Shown: positions 32,721-43,741 of the stretch, piece after piece | Layout: every line of letters starts with the position of its first letter | How positions within the stretch are numbered: position 1 is the first letter of the stretch | Source: Aquatica leii | Taxonomy: Eukaryota > Arthropoda > Insecta > Coleoptera > Lampyridae | Direction: 5' to 3' | DNA: 64,000 nucleotides | Assembly (NCBI GenBank): GCA_035610365.1 | Contig: CM069435.1 | Span: forward strand, 91,793,389-91,857,388 | Notes under the pieces: generated by a model | Seen by the model: the letters and a program-made list of their open reading frames with translations, nothing else | Database searches by the model: none | What the model was told of the DNA's origin: nothing | Translations under genes and position numbers: made by a program

Positions 32721-34228
32721 TGTGCGTGTTTAACTACTACGCATTTTTAGTATCTCTTTGATGTTTTTTGATTCTGCATTAGTTGTTTTGGCCTGTTTAT
32801 ACTATGTATAGCCTTTCACACGAACCTTTTAGTTGATTGATTCTCTTTGTACTTAGTTTTGGTACTTACTTCTTTTTTTTATTTATTTAGTTACTTGCAA
32901 TTACTATTTTTGAAAAAACGTCTTCAAAATTTTCTTTATTAAAAATGTAATATTCAAACACCTGCATTGATCCAAATTATATTTTTGATAGAACTTTTAT
33001 GGAAGTGGGAATTCAGTTAATTACTCCGTTGTTGCTTATGTTTAGGCGACGTTTGATGATCAGACGTGATCATTAGGTCAAAACTTTATGAAAATCAACA
33101 TTATTTATAATACATTTATTAGGGCAATTATCAATAAACTATTTTATATTAAACATAATACACACATATACAACATTTATTTCTATAATTAACAATGTAT
33201 TGTCACTAAATTAAATTGAAAACATTGAATTTACAAAATAACCCTTAATTTAAAAACGTGACATAAGTTGATATAAAATCAATCACAATAATAATATTTA
33301 AATTTTTATATTATTTTGTGTCGTTTTAAATAAAATATTCTCTGTCTGAAAAATAATTCTGGAAAAAAAGTTTTCATATAGATACTATATATGAAATTTA
33401 ACAACTTATATTTCTAAATATAACACAGTATTTTTATAGCTTTCATTGAATTATTTATTGATTTATACTAAAACAGTTTAATTCGTAAATTTATGCTTTC
33501 TGAGTTTACGGTTTTTGCAAATTAAGCTAATCATATATTATTAATTTTTCGTATAGTCTTTCTGATTGCGGTTTTGAAAGTAGGTTTGGGGTATAAAAAT
33601 TAAAAACATTTTACTAAAACCGTGAACAAAATCAGAAACTGAAATAGTTATAAGACTGTTACATTTTCGTTTAAAGTTGTCCTTATGCTTAAACTGAATA
33701 CGTATCAATATTTATTAAACGTGTTTTTACACGCAAAAAAATGTGGCAAAAAACTTTATCATTGCATAAATATTTTGCACAAATTATAGCAAAAATCCGA
33801 ACAGCATCAACTTGTAATTCAAATTCACACAAAATTGGAATCACAAAATAACTGCAAAATGTAATAATATCTAACATTAATTGTTGCTAAAATAACGATA
33901 CAACAGTATTAATTAATTAATCAATGTAAATTTATTTACTTATTTTGTATTGAAATTTTTACTATTAATTGGCTTAACACTATTTGCAAAATATATTTAT
34001 TTTCACTAAAATTTGTTTTAAATTTTTTAATAATATTGCAGACTATAATTATACTACAAGAACAACCGTTTTTTAAACAATTGTAGTACATTTTGTAACA
34101 ATTATTTAGCAACAAAATTAAGTGGTATTTTAAATTTAGTTTAGAAAAAGGGCTCCAATCGTGAAACATTTATATCAAATTTGGATCACAAATAACAACA
34201 ATTTGGACTATACTAAAAACAACACTAT
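32721..34228. other. IR-C 3' flank
   Basis: AT-rich and homologous to the IR-B 3' flank. The segment 34094-34226 is present only here and is an indel between the two units. No gene seen. Confidence 0.5.
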
Positions 34229-35971
34229 TTAATGATTAAAACAAAAAAAAATTTTTTTTCGTGAAAGTAAATGTTCAATAAAGAAAGCAATTAAAGCAAA
34301 TAATAAACCAATTCCCAAAAATGCAAATACGGGATAAAGATGTGTCATATTCAATCTCTTATTGTCACTACTTGAAGCTGGTTTACTTTTATGTAAACGT
34401 TCAAATTCTTTATTAAAGTATTCTATTATACCAGATTCGAAAAGCCTGGAAATCATTTGATTAAACGTAATTGCAAAATACGACGATTTCATGATGTTAA
34501 ATACAGATTTGAAGGATCCGATAAAAGAATTTTCTTTAAAATATTGAAATGTGATACTATTGGCTTCTTTCAATGGTCTCACAAATTCTTCATTTCCTAA
34601 GATAATATAACTGGTGTTTGAGTTCCATTGTTCCAATAACTCAATGATTTTTATATTGTCGATGTAAATAATTTTTTTTGCTATGCTAGAATACAAAGAG
34701 TTTGCGTTATCTGTTTTATTATTCAGAAGTAGATGCCCTTGTATACTTATTATTGAATAATTGCACCCTGCTACTTCGTCTAATGTTTGAATAGCTCGCT
34801 CGTATTGTGGAACAGTTAATAATGTAACGAGTTTTCCAGTGACCACTGCCTGAATGTGAATTGAGTATATTAGATAGGAAAGGAATAAATACCGAAAAGC
34901 CCAAAACAGTTGAATCTTGTATGTTGATCCTAATACCGTTAACGAGTATACCTCCAAAAAACATAACACTAAATCATGTTGGTTATTTGGACATTTACAT
35001 TTTTTAATTAACCACAAAATGAATGAAGTCAAGATGAAAAATGTAAAGATTAAAATCCATACTGTACGTTTGAAGATAAGCTTTAAACTTTCCATTGGTG
35101 GAATTCTTTTAGGAGTAGGAACGAGCCATACATAATCAGCCCAGTCAAATATGTCAGTGCACGAACTAGCATAACATGCTATAAAAGCGCTCCATGTTAC
35201 AGTAAACCAATAGCTAGAATCTGGATAATTATCGTGTTTTTTCCATACCAAAGTCATATTTAAGCGTTCCGCGGTTGCCATTAGTATGTTATATATTAAT
35301 GTAACTTGTCTCGTTTTGTTTATGTTTTCATTAAAAGAGTTTGTGCAAGAAAACAGAAGATCACAATTATTGAATTTTCGTAAAAGCTTTGGAAATTGAA
35401 TAAATTTACTTTCATTGCAACTACGTCTAGATAACGACTTGATACGTGATCCACATTGGTTTGGTAGCGCTAAAGGATCAGTGACAAAAAGTTGTGTGAA
35501 ACCATCTTCTAAATTTAAATTGTAAGTTAGTATAACCACATCAACAATTTGAATCTGCCATAGTAACTCAAATACTTTAGCTAGAACACCTAATTCCGAA
35601 ATCACTGTGATTAAAAAAACTTTTTTTAACGGTTTCGGATTTTTTTTCCATAGTTGACTATAGAAGAGTTTACTAATTATTAAAAACGTTGTACTGTAGT
35701 TTTTTGAATAAATTACAAAATTTTGTTTGTGCCCAATAGATGTGTTAAATATCATACTCTCTTTTTTGACATCGACGATCAAACTAGGATTGGAGACGTT
35801 ATCGGGAAAAAGTGAACAACCTTCATCATAAAACATAAACAATAAAGTGTCATCCGGATGAAAAATGTTTTTAATAGTTTCTTGCACGCAAGTTTTTACA
35901 TTTTCAAGTTCTTTCTCCTTTTTAATTACTATGCACACAACCGACATAAAACACATAAACTTTAACAACAT
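34229..35971 (-). CDS. divergent ionotropic receptor (IR-C), single exon
   Basis: A complete 580-residue IR, duplicate of IR-B, with the same architecture: signal peptide 1-14, short N-terminal region, S1, M1 ~303-323, pore 337-348, gating helix 371-386, S2 ~387-540 and final helix 545-564. Differences from IR-B are concentrated in S2: N409S, R413H, M416L, E419K, E431A, E438D, D439N, K444E, I445L, A459G, D460N and T470A. Only seven changes fall in the first 408 residues. D544H and changes at the extreme C-terminus also occur. Several S2 changes alter charge, which could shift ligand preference. No disabling mutation is visible. Confidence 0.88.
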   Translation of the reverse strand: MLLKFMCFMSVVCIVIKKEKELENVKTCVQETIKNIFHPDDTLLFMFYDEGCSLFPDNVSNPSLIVDVKKESMIFNTSIGHKQNFVIYSKNYSTTFLIISKLFYSQLWKKNPKPLKKVFLITVISELGVLAKVFELLWQIQIVDVVILTYNLNLEDGFTQLFVTDPLALPNQCGSRIKSLSRRSCNESKFIQFPKLLRKFNNCDLLFSCTNSFNENINKTRQVTLIYNILMATAERLNMTLVWKKHDNYPDSSYWFTVTWSAFIACYASSCTDIFDWADYVWLVPTPKRIPPMESLKLIFKRTVWILIFTFFILTSFILWLIKKCKCPNNQHDLVLCFLEVYSLTVLGSTYKIQLFWAFRYLFLSYLIYSIHIQAVVTGKLVTLLTVPQYERAIQTLDEVAGCNYSIISIQGHLLLNNKTDNANSLYSSIAKKIIYIDNIKIIELLEQWNSNTSYIILGNEEFVRPLKEANSITFQYFKENSFIGSFKSVFNIMKSSYFAITFNQMISRLFESGIIEYFNKEFERLHKSKPASSSDNKRLNMTHLYPVFAFLGIGLLFALIAFFIEHLLSRKKIFFCFNH

Positions 35972-38282
35972 TTTAAACTTTTCTCAAACTAGCAATAACG
36001 ACGAACACGTACTAAGTGTTCTAAAATGCGTCGAAGCTACTACATTTGATTATTGGTCAATACAAACAAAACATTTTTCGTAATTGTAAAAGTTTGAAAC
36101 ACATTAAGTTTTCGATGCGAGAGGTATATTTTAAGAACTCATAAAAACGAATCGATTCTGTACAAAAAAAAACATATCAAAACTCACAAATCCAAAGTCA
36201 GAAACGCCGTAAAAGATATAAAATGTAAAATAACATGTAATTATCAACGTTTGATAAATACTGACTTTTCTCAATCACTCAATTACCCAATAGATACTTG
36301 ATAACGAAAGTCGAAGTTTCTTACTCCACGCCATATAATTAAAGTTGTAAAAATTACTTTAGTCGATTGTATAAAATTTGTGATTACGGTGAACGCACGT
36401 TCGCCAAAGTGAGAAACAAAAATTAACCACTAAAAAACCAAACTTGTTTAATAAGTTAGAAAGAAATAGTTGTTAATGTATGAAAGTTTTTCGGCTCTCA
36501 TCGATCCAAAGTAGATAAACATTAAAGTTTAAAATTTACTTTCTATAGGACTAATAGATAATACGACACATTGTTTATTAGTGGTTAGGCAACGTTGTAC
36601 ATTCCTATTGGCCAACGTCATTTACATGTCAAAATCATTTCCGTACAGGGTAATGTCATTACACTCATTACCGTACAGAATAATGTATTCCTAAAGTATA
36701 ATTTAATAGAATATTCCTTGCATCACAATTATAAAACTTGAAATAATTTAATAATTAAATTAAATATTGTAGGTTATGTTTGCAAACGCTAGTATTTAGT
36801 GGTACTTTTCTTTTAATTAAATGTAAATCTATTGTAGAAAAACTAAGTTGAAAGTACCTAATTTGTACTTGTTTGTGCTTGAGTTATGCTTATAAACATT
36901 TTTAATTAATTTTTTAAAAACTTTGAAATTATTACTAAAATTCGCAGGTTTTTAGGTTAAGTAATGGAATCAGTCCTATAAGCAACAAAATTACTCAATT
37001 TGTAATATCAAAATGTGCAAATTAACTTAAAAAAACCACTATTTATTAACACCAATTAGTTTTTTGAACTGCACAAAGAGACCAATTGTCTTTTGGTATT
37101 CATCGACAGTTGCAAGCTACCAAGTTATTTCTTCGGAACATGTCTGATATGTGTACGTTATTTAAGTTTATGTTTTTACAGGTATTTATGTACACTTTTA
37201 CTATGTATTATATTATAAACTTATAAAAACAATTAATTTACAGTGTCGCTACCTGTTTAGAAATGTTTGTTAGTTCTGTAGCTTATAGGTAATGAAACTA
37301 CATATTTAAAAAAAAATTATAAACATTTTGGATTTATATTTAGGTTATAATAATAACACAAGATAGTTATTACAAAAACAATCAATTCCTATAGTGTCAA
37401 TGAGGCTAGTGAAAATCACTCTTTTATACATAAAAAAATTACATTTCATCACCGTTATTTTGATTTCTGTAATCGATTTTTTGTTTTTCTTTACAAGATT
37501 GTAAAGCTACAATGCATTTGTTTCATTAACATTTTTTTTATCTCAACATTTATTGTATTCAAACTAAATTTTTAGTAAAGGTTTTTGAAGCATATTAGAT
37601 CCATTGGAGTAATTAACAAATGTTCAGTATAAAAAGATATAAACAGTTTTTAATCCAAAACAATAGTATTAAAACTACCGTATTTGTTTTTACATTCACA
37701 TTCACGTTTATTCTGTTCCGGCTTCTAAAAAAAGCGTTCACATAGTAACATCGAATTTGTCAAAAGAACTTGACAACATTGTTAACAATTAGTGATACAT
37801 TTGAAATTAACTAACATATATGTGACGTATTTATGAAACACGTATGTAAAAAAGAACAGTATCACGCACAAATATAAACAAAGTTAAATTACAATAAATG
37901 TTAAAATTGAATACTTTGCATCAATTGGCAATACCCAAGGCGATTATAAAATGTATTTCTTATTTGGGAAAGGTTTGTAGTGTTATCAACCTATTCTCTT
38001 CTCAATTTTCTTTTCTCAAACTTTTTAAATTATTAAGTTGATTTGTGTATACTTTGCTTTTTAAGTAGCTGCAAAAAAATTGCCAAAAAAGGTGAAGCGC
38101 CGTTCTTTTACAACCAAATTATATTTTTTAGTGCGCCAAGATTAGCTGCATTGAGAATATAGCTAATGCAGGCATGAATTCCGACTATACAAATTGTAGG
38201 TGTCTGACTTCAGTCGAGTTGTTAGCAAAGAAGAATAAACCTAGAATTTTGTCTCCAACAATTGTTGTTCTCTATGCTGTTT
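35972..38282 (-). other. IR-C 5' flank
   Basis: Homologous to the IR-B 5' flank with scattered indels; no other gene recognised. An extra ~80-bp stretch near 37575-37650 is absent from unit 1. Confidence 0.55.
36641..36685 (-). promoter_or_regulatory. candidate cis-regulatory motif pair CCTGTACGG (IR-C)
   Basis: CCGTACAGGGTAATG at 36641 and CCGTACAGAATAATG at 36671. The second copy has drifted by a base in the core compared with IR-B. Confidence 0.35.
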
Positions 38283-38285
38283 AGA

Positions 38286-38832
38286 GAGAAAATTACAGAC
38301 AATATTTTTATACTGAGAAACTTAATAGAAAGAAGAAATGAAGTAAGAAAAGACTATACATTATGCTTGTTGATCTTAAAGAGCGATTTTCGACTCAGTT
38401 GACCGTAATGACATATGGAAAGTCATGGAAAAACCCAAAATAAATACGAAAATTATAGAAGTAACTGAAAGTACATACAACAAAAGTACAAACAGTGGAA
38501 AAGAGATCAAAATATGTTGATATGAATAGGAGAATTAAGCAAGGAGATAGCCATATTCATATTATTAATGAACAAAATAATTAAAAATACTAAGAAAAAG
38601 ACAAAAAACTTTTAGGTAACGATGGGATACACAAATATGCTACTAGTGAAAATGGAAGGACTGTTATACGTCGATGACATCATATTAGTAGTGGATGCAC
38701 AGAATAAATTACAGTATTTACAAAATATTTGTGTAGAAGAAATGCAAAAGTTGAATATGAACATTAACACCAACAAATGTAAATAGATGAAGATAGGCAA
38801 ACAGGACAAATCTTTAAGTATATAACTTTATC
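38286..38832 (+). pseudogene. non-LTR retrotransposon reverse transcriptase remnant (5' piece)
   Basis: Shifting frames give LVDLKERFSTQLTV (degraded FIDLKAAFDSVD), KIIEVTESTYNKS, MNRRIKQGDS (the RGIKQGD motif), LLYVDDIIL at 38668-38694 (the catalytic [YF].DD box) and NKLQYL..I..EEMQKLNMNINTNKCK, the usual motif after it. Stops and frameshifts disrupt it. An LTR insertion at 38837 separates it from its 3' piece at 41644. The motif style is that of an endonuclease/RT non-LTR element; the clade is not determined. Confidence 0.75.
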
Positions 38833-38836
38833 AGCA

Positions 38837-41639
38837 TGTTACGTGCATAAAATTCAAAATGTACTATTGTATATTCATTACACTAAAGTTAGATTTTTAC
38901 TTTCCGCGCCCTCTAACGAGTTTTGTTTTTACTTCATTTCCTGTCAAGACGTTAAACCGTCCACTAGTTAAAATCGTGCTTGCGATATCTAAATTCATTT
39001 TCTAACATCATCAGCATGTGTTGAAGCTATGATATAAAACGATAACGCGTTCCTATTAGTTTATTCATCACAGGGCAAATTTTTACTATTAGTTTTTAGA
39101 ATTCATTTGTAATTTTTATGTTAATTTGTTACTTACAAATCAATAGACTGCGACTTCTTCTTTGATTTAGTGTGTGCAACAGCATTCGATAGCCGGTTCT
39201 TATTTCTAATTCCTTCTAGCATTTGTTACATGCAAAAGATGGAACTATGTCACTGCCTGAAATGAGGTAACACAAATGATGTTGTGCCGCTGCTCAGTGG
39301 AGACGGGGTGGGTTATATTTTAAAATTCCGTGATAACTTTGAAACGAGATTGACATAAAATCGAAATAAAACGGTAAAAGACTCAAAATCGGTTAGGGCG
39401 CCAATCAAGAACACGATGATTATAGCTTCCGGACCCCTGATAACCCAAAAGCTCATCTGGTTGGTTACAACCCCGGAACTTACCTCGAGTTGTAACTAGC
39501 TAAATTCTGAAATACACTTAAAAATTTACGTACGCGGCAGCTGAATGAATAAAAGCTCTTTACAGTTTAACAATTTAACATTTATTGACTGAATATTAAA
39601 AATAAATAATGAAAATCAAACAAATTCGAATAATAAAAAAAAATAACAAATGCAATAATAATAAGCAAGACAAAAAAATTAACAAACTGAAGACAAAATT
39701 AATATATATAGAAAAAAAAATAATAATAGCGTTAACTCGTTTTTCAATACAACACAATAAAAATAAACTTCAAGGCCTTGACCGCATACTTAATCAACAA
39801 ATTCAAATAAAATAAAAATACACAAGTTATAAAATATACGTCCGAAACTTTGCTTCGAACTAAACGTTCAAACAATATGTTATATTTACATGTTACATTT
39901 CGTTACATTATCTTTTATGCATGAATGAGATTTACTTTTACTTACACAAAACGAAATTAATTAATTAAATCGAACTTCACGCAAACACCTTCAAGTGTTT
40001 CTTGAAATATTTAACGTTAGCCGTAATTTAATCGGCTCAAATCAAAGCTTTTAACTCATATCAATCGCGGTTCACTTCACGGTAATAACAAATTCGATAA
40101 ATACCTTAACTCAGTTGTTTACTCCAGGTGAACTGCGGGCCACAGCGGTTCCAGAAGCTACGACTTTAGATTGAACCCGGGTCGGTCTAGGTGTTCTGTA
40201 GTCGAATACAAGCTCGGTGGGACCCCCAAACAATAGAATTCCATCGGAAGATTTATTTCACTATTTAATTGAAATCCGCACAAAAGCGAAGACAGGATTC
40301 TTCACACAAAACATCGAAAATAAATCCAACTTGAACGTGAGTTTTATTATGGATACCATGAATTTTCTTAAACCGTAAAATTACGAATTCGGACAATTAC
40401 TATTTCCCCTCACACCACTCAATTTTCACGGCACCATTTGTTTAACTTCCGCGGTATTGCATAACGGTAGGGTAAAACACCCCGAACACTTGACTACATT
40501 CCGGTACCCGGTATTCTTTATCGCGACAAAAAGATTCCTTCCCAAAAACCAAATTTTTCTTTTTATATCACCTGGTAATCCCACTTAATTCCCAAACTTG
40601 CGCCGTAAAATCTTTGTAAAAGATGCAACACTAAACCAAGTAAATTAACAAAGATGAAAAATATAATGGCCAAGTGCGTCTTGTCACGTAGGCCTTCGAA
40701 AGAAAGAAAATCTTCTCACAGAAAACGCCTACTTCGCTAAGTTGTGGTTTGCAATCGCGCTCGTAAAAGAACTCAACATAAACAAAGATTTAGATACCAA
40801 GAAAAATTGATCAAATTACATTCCAAAAGGAAGTCGTAAATTATCTAGCATTGTTATTTTACTGAGATAAACAAGTAAAACACTAAATCAAAATCAAAAC
40901 CACGGAACTTTATGCATTCAAAAAAAAAACTACCAGTAATAATTGTGAAATAACTATGAAATACAAATAAACTTATATCAAACGTAATAAAATACCGAGC
41001 GAAACGTTTTCGATGCTAACATCGAACTAATCAATCGAAAAAAAAACAGAAAACAGAAAATTCAGCCAGATGAATCTAATTACGGGGCCTTACATAAAAG
41101 ATTCACTGCTAAAATTTTAACGCAGGTTACACATTGATTAATCGTCTTGTAGATTTTTGCTTTTGTGAGTCATTGTGGTGACACGATTTGTTGTGTTTAT
41201 TAATATTCCAGCTCGACTCAACGAGGAAAACGTTTTCGTCTAGCAAGTAGTGGATTGTAGGTAAGTTTTATTTAATTATGTTTGCGTCATTAAAGTCTCG
41301 CACAAAAATTGTTCTTTTTATTCTAAATTACGTAATTACATCAATTGTCTCAATATCATGTAGGTATTTTCATTAATTATTTACGTTTCGGCGTTTATAT
41401 AACCATCGTTAAATAACCTACGATATTTAATTATACACATATCTATCTTTCTTTTTTTTGTCCGTTTAGGATTACGAACCTGATTTTGATGCAAGCTTGG
41501 ACCTTCTGTTTTGATTGAAACAGAAGTTTTTACTTAGTAAGATCTGGCGCCCATTAAATTCTATTTACTTGAACCTCCTCTATCTCCGACTAGTGCGAGT
41601 TGGCCGAGCAAAGTTCGTAACACCTATAAGCTTGTAGCA
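38837..41639 (+). mobile_element. solo LTR, family L2 (copy b), split by a nested solo LTR
   Basis: It starts TGTTACGTGC and ends CTTGTAGCA, homologous to L2-a. AGCA duplicates flank it (38833-38836, 41640-41643). No internal retrotransposon sequence is present, so it is a solo LTR. After subtracting the nested 1.9-kb LTR, about 0.9 kb of L2 remains. Confidence 0.75.
39224..41131 (-). mobile_element. solo LTR of the Ty3/gypsy family present at 53458-63284
   Basis: It begins TGTTACATGC and ends GGTTACA. It shares GTCACTGCCTG.AATG, AAAATTCCGTGA, GCTCATC.GGTTGGTTA, AATAAAAGCTCTTTAC and many other stretches with the 1.8-kb LTRs of the complete element, though clearly diverged. CATT duplicates flank it (39220-39223, 41132-41135), and L2-a keeps the empty site TAGCATTAATTA. 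The strand is given to match the complete element's orientation. The 68-codon frame at 39609-39815 is low-complexity LTR sequence, not a gene. Confidence 0.8.
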
Positions 41640-41643
41640 AGCA

Positions 41644-42010
41644 TATCAACGTTACTATACGGTAGTGAAACATGAATAACAAATAAAAAATATGCAAGCA
41701 TGATATATGCAGCTGAAATAAAGTTTTTAAGAAGAAGTGATCGTATTAGAGAACAATAAAAGCAGGAACTGATAGAAACAAAAATCAAGGAGAGAAAACA
41801 AATTGGTGTAACATAATTAGAACGAAGCAGACCAAGCTGGTAAGAAAAGTCATGGAAGCGAAAAGACATGGAGAACTAAGACACTACAGCAAATGAAGAA
41901 GATGGCTGCAGGTCAAAAAAATGGAAGAAATGGATAAATGAAGATTAAGGAATACCACATCCGACGTTCCAAAAGGGCATAAAGAGATAACGAGTAGAAG
42001 AAGAATTTGT
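41644..42010 (+). pseudogene. non-LTR retrotransposon reverse transcriptase remnant (3' piece)
   Basis: It encodes STLLYGSET.ITNKKYASMIYAAEIKFLRRSDRIREQ, the conserved post-RT region (TLLYGSE.W..K......a.EmkfLR...). Frameshifted EAKRHGELRHYSR and a polar tail follow. It lies immediately after the L2-b target duplication and continues the element begun at 38286, with perhaps 100 codons lost between. Confidence 0.7.
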
Positions 42011-42296
42011 GACATTTGTCATTCACTTTTTATATTTATCGTATATACGCTCTTGAAAATTATTAATTATTTTTGTTAATTTATTTGCTCTTAGTTTGAC
42101 TGACGATGACAATTTAGATTGTCAAAACTAGTTTCGTTTAATTATAATAAATAATTACTATATTATCTGCTGTGAATTGACTTAAAAAAATATATACTTT
42201 CATTCCAATTACTTCACTTAGAGATAAATTACTGAAACGTTCAGCTTCGAGAGCGTTCACGAATTTGTTATCAACAACTAGAACGTTTAGGAAGGA

Positions 42297-42631
42297 TGTA
42301 GAAAATTCTTGAGAATATAACAGAAATGTATAAAAACGCTTTAAACGAGTATAATTCAGTTATTCGAAGTCGGCAGTGTTAAAAAGATATTTAAATAAAT
42401 AAGTGATTAACTCGTGTTTGAGATAAATATAACGGAATATAAACGTACGTGTCTTTAATGGAAGTGTCAGTTTTAAGATAAACTGAAGTTATCCGCGGAC
42501 ATTATTTTTCGAGTGATTGTAATACATAAATTAGTGTAAGTGTTTTTCTTAAATATCATAAGATTTAATACGTGTTATAAACGTGTAAATATTTTTAGTA
42601 TAAATAAATTAGTTTTAAAATTCGTTACATT
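42297..42631 (+). mobile_element. LTR fragment, family L4 (copy b)
   Basis: Diverged copy of 13138-13411 with TGTAGAAAATTC at the start, a TATAAAAACG box (42330), an initiator-like ATTCAGTTATTC 20 bp later, TGTAAGTGTTTTTCTTAAATA, and a CGTTACA end. No primer-binding site follows. The IR-D/IR-E duplication homology begins right after it. Confidence 0.5.
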
Positions 42632-43741
42632 ACTTTAACTATATTGGAATTAACTAGATTTGAGTATGATTTGATTATTAAAATTCATGAAATTATGACA
42701 GGAACAGTTTATCGGAGTAATTTAGAAATAATATTACATTCTAAATTTAATGACTTTAACGAGTTTTAATTAACTTCTATAACAGTTATGAGGATTCCAA
42801 TTCGTAATCTATAAAATGTACTGGTGTGGTCACCACACGACTTTCCTTATAAGGAATTTCTACATATTTTTTATTTTAAATTGAACAAAAAAAATCTAAG
42901 TCAAAAGAACATAGAGAAAAATTGTTAGTTTTAATGTATCTTGCTTTTACTTTAAGATATGGAATTTTTTTCTAAAAAAAATAGTCGCAGGCAGGATTCG
43001 AACCTAGATTATAGTTGGAGTTCATTTTAAACTATAAATCAAATATTTAATAAACTGTTAATGTTAGAATGTTAGATCTCTATAAGAAACTGTAAAAATA
43101 ATTAGACTAATTTACATACGTACAGCATTATATAAGAAAAACTGTTAAACATAGTGGATAGACCCACTTCCGATTTCTTTATCAGATCCATCTTTTATAA
43201 GAACCGAGAAAATATGAAATTTTAAGTTAGTACGACTTTTTTACGAATTTGTTTTTGTCAAGACATTTTTCTGATTCAGGAGACCTTGATACGTAGAATT
43301 CTGCAAACAAATTTTGCAAAAAAATTGCGATCATTAAACTTTCCTTATAGGAAAGTAATAACACGCTTGTCTAACCAATCCAAGACATATTAGTATAGAT
43401 ATTAGTTCCGATAAAATTTCAACACATTTTTGTCAAAACTAGAATCTCCATAATTAAACGCCTAAAAAATGATTATTTTAAGCAGTTATTAAAGTCAAAT
43501 GAAAATGGGCAATAAAATACATTTAAAAAAGACCAATTAAGTTGATTGTTTCTAACCGTGTTTGTTTGCTGACTATTGTTTACATTTACTTTATCCGTGC
43601 TTCTTTAGAATAATGGATATTTATTTTGACATTATAGTACCACTAAAACAGCCCTTATAATATTGACTTACGTGATGAGTATCGAATTATGTTAAAAGTA
43701 ATCAAGACGCTCAGAAAGGGTCACGTATATGTGTAGAAGAA
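42632..43741 (+). other. IR-D 5' flank, duplicated upstream of IR-E
   Basis: Homologous to about 50115-50335 and 63522-63888, with the M1 element between the two homologous parts in both copies. The M1 insertion therefore predates the IR-D/IR-E duplication. No gene. Confidence 0.7.
42822..43355. mobile_element. hairpin-ended non-autonomous element, family M1 (copy b)
   Basis: It begins TGGTGTGGTCACCACAC then CTTTCCTTATAAGGAA and ends CTTTCCTTATAGGAAAG. The minus strand carries GGTTCGAATCCTGCCTGC near 42990-43007, a perfect match to the internal B-box of tRNA genes plus T-arm-like sequence. This suggests a tRNA-derived (SINE-like) ancestry, but no A-box is evident and the ends are hairpins. 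534 bp, shorter than copy a by internal deletion. Confidence 0.65.

Larger units (their letters stand above)
32634..38282 (-). repeat. segmental duplication unit 2 (contains IR-C)
   Basis: Tandem partner of 24735-30073 in the same orientation. Some of its flanking non-coding sequence has drifted more than the 5' half of the receptor gene. Confidence 0.88.

Noticed and set aside
39609..39815. A 68-codon Lys/Asn-rich frame
   Set aside because: Lies inside a solo LTR, is A-rich low complexity, and the equivalent LTR positions at 53.8 and 61.9 kb do not keep it.
42985..43010. A tRNA gene suggested by a perfect GGTTCGAATCC B-box on the minus strand
   Set aside because: No A-box, anticodon arm or acceptor stem can be folded around it. 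It lies inside a repeated element, so it is at most a tRNA-derived relic.
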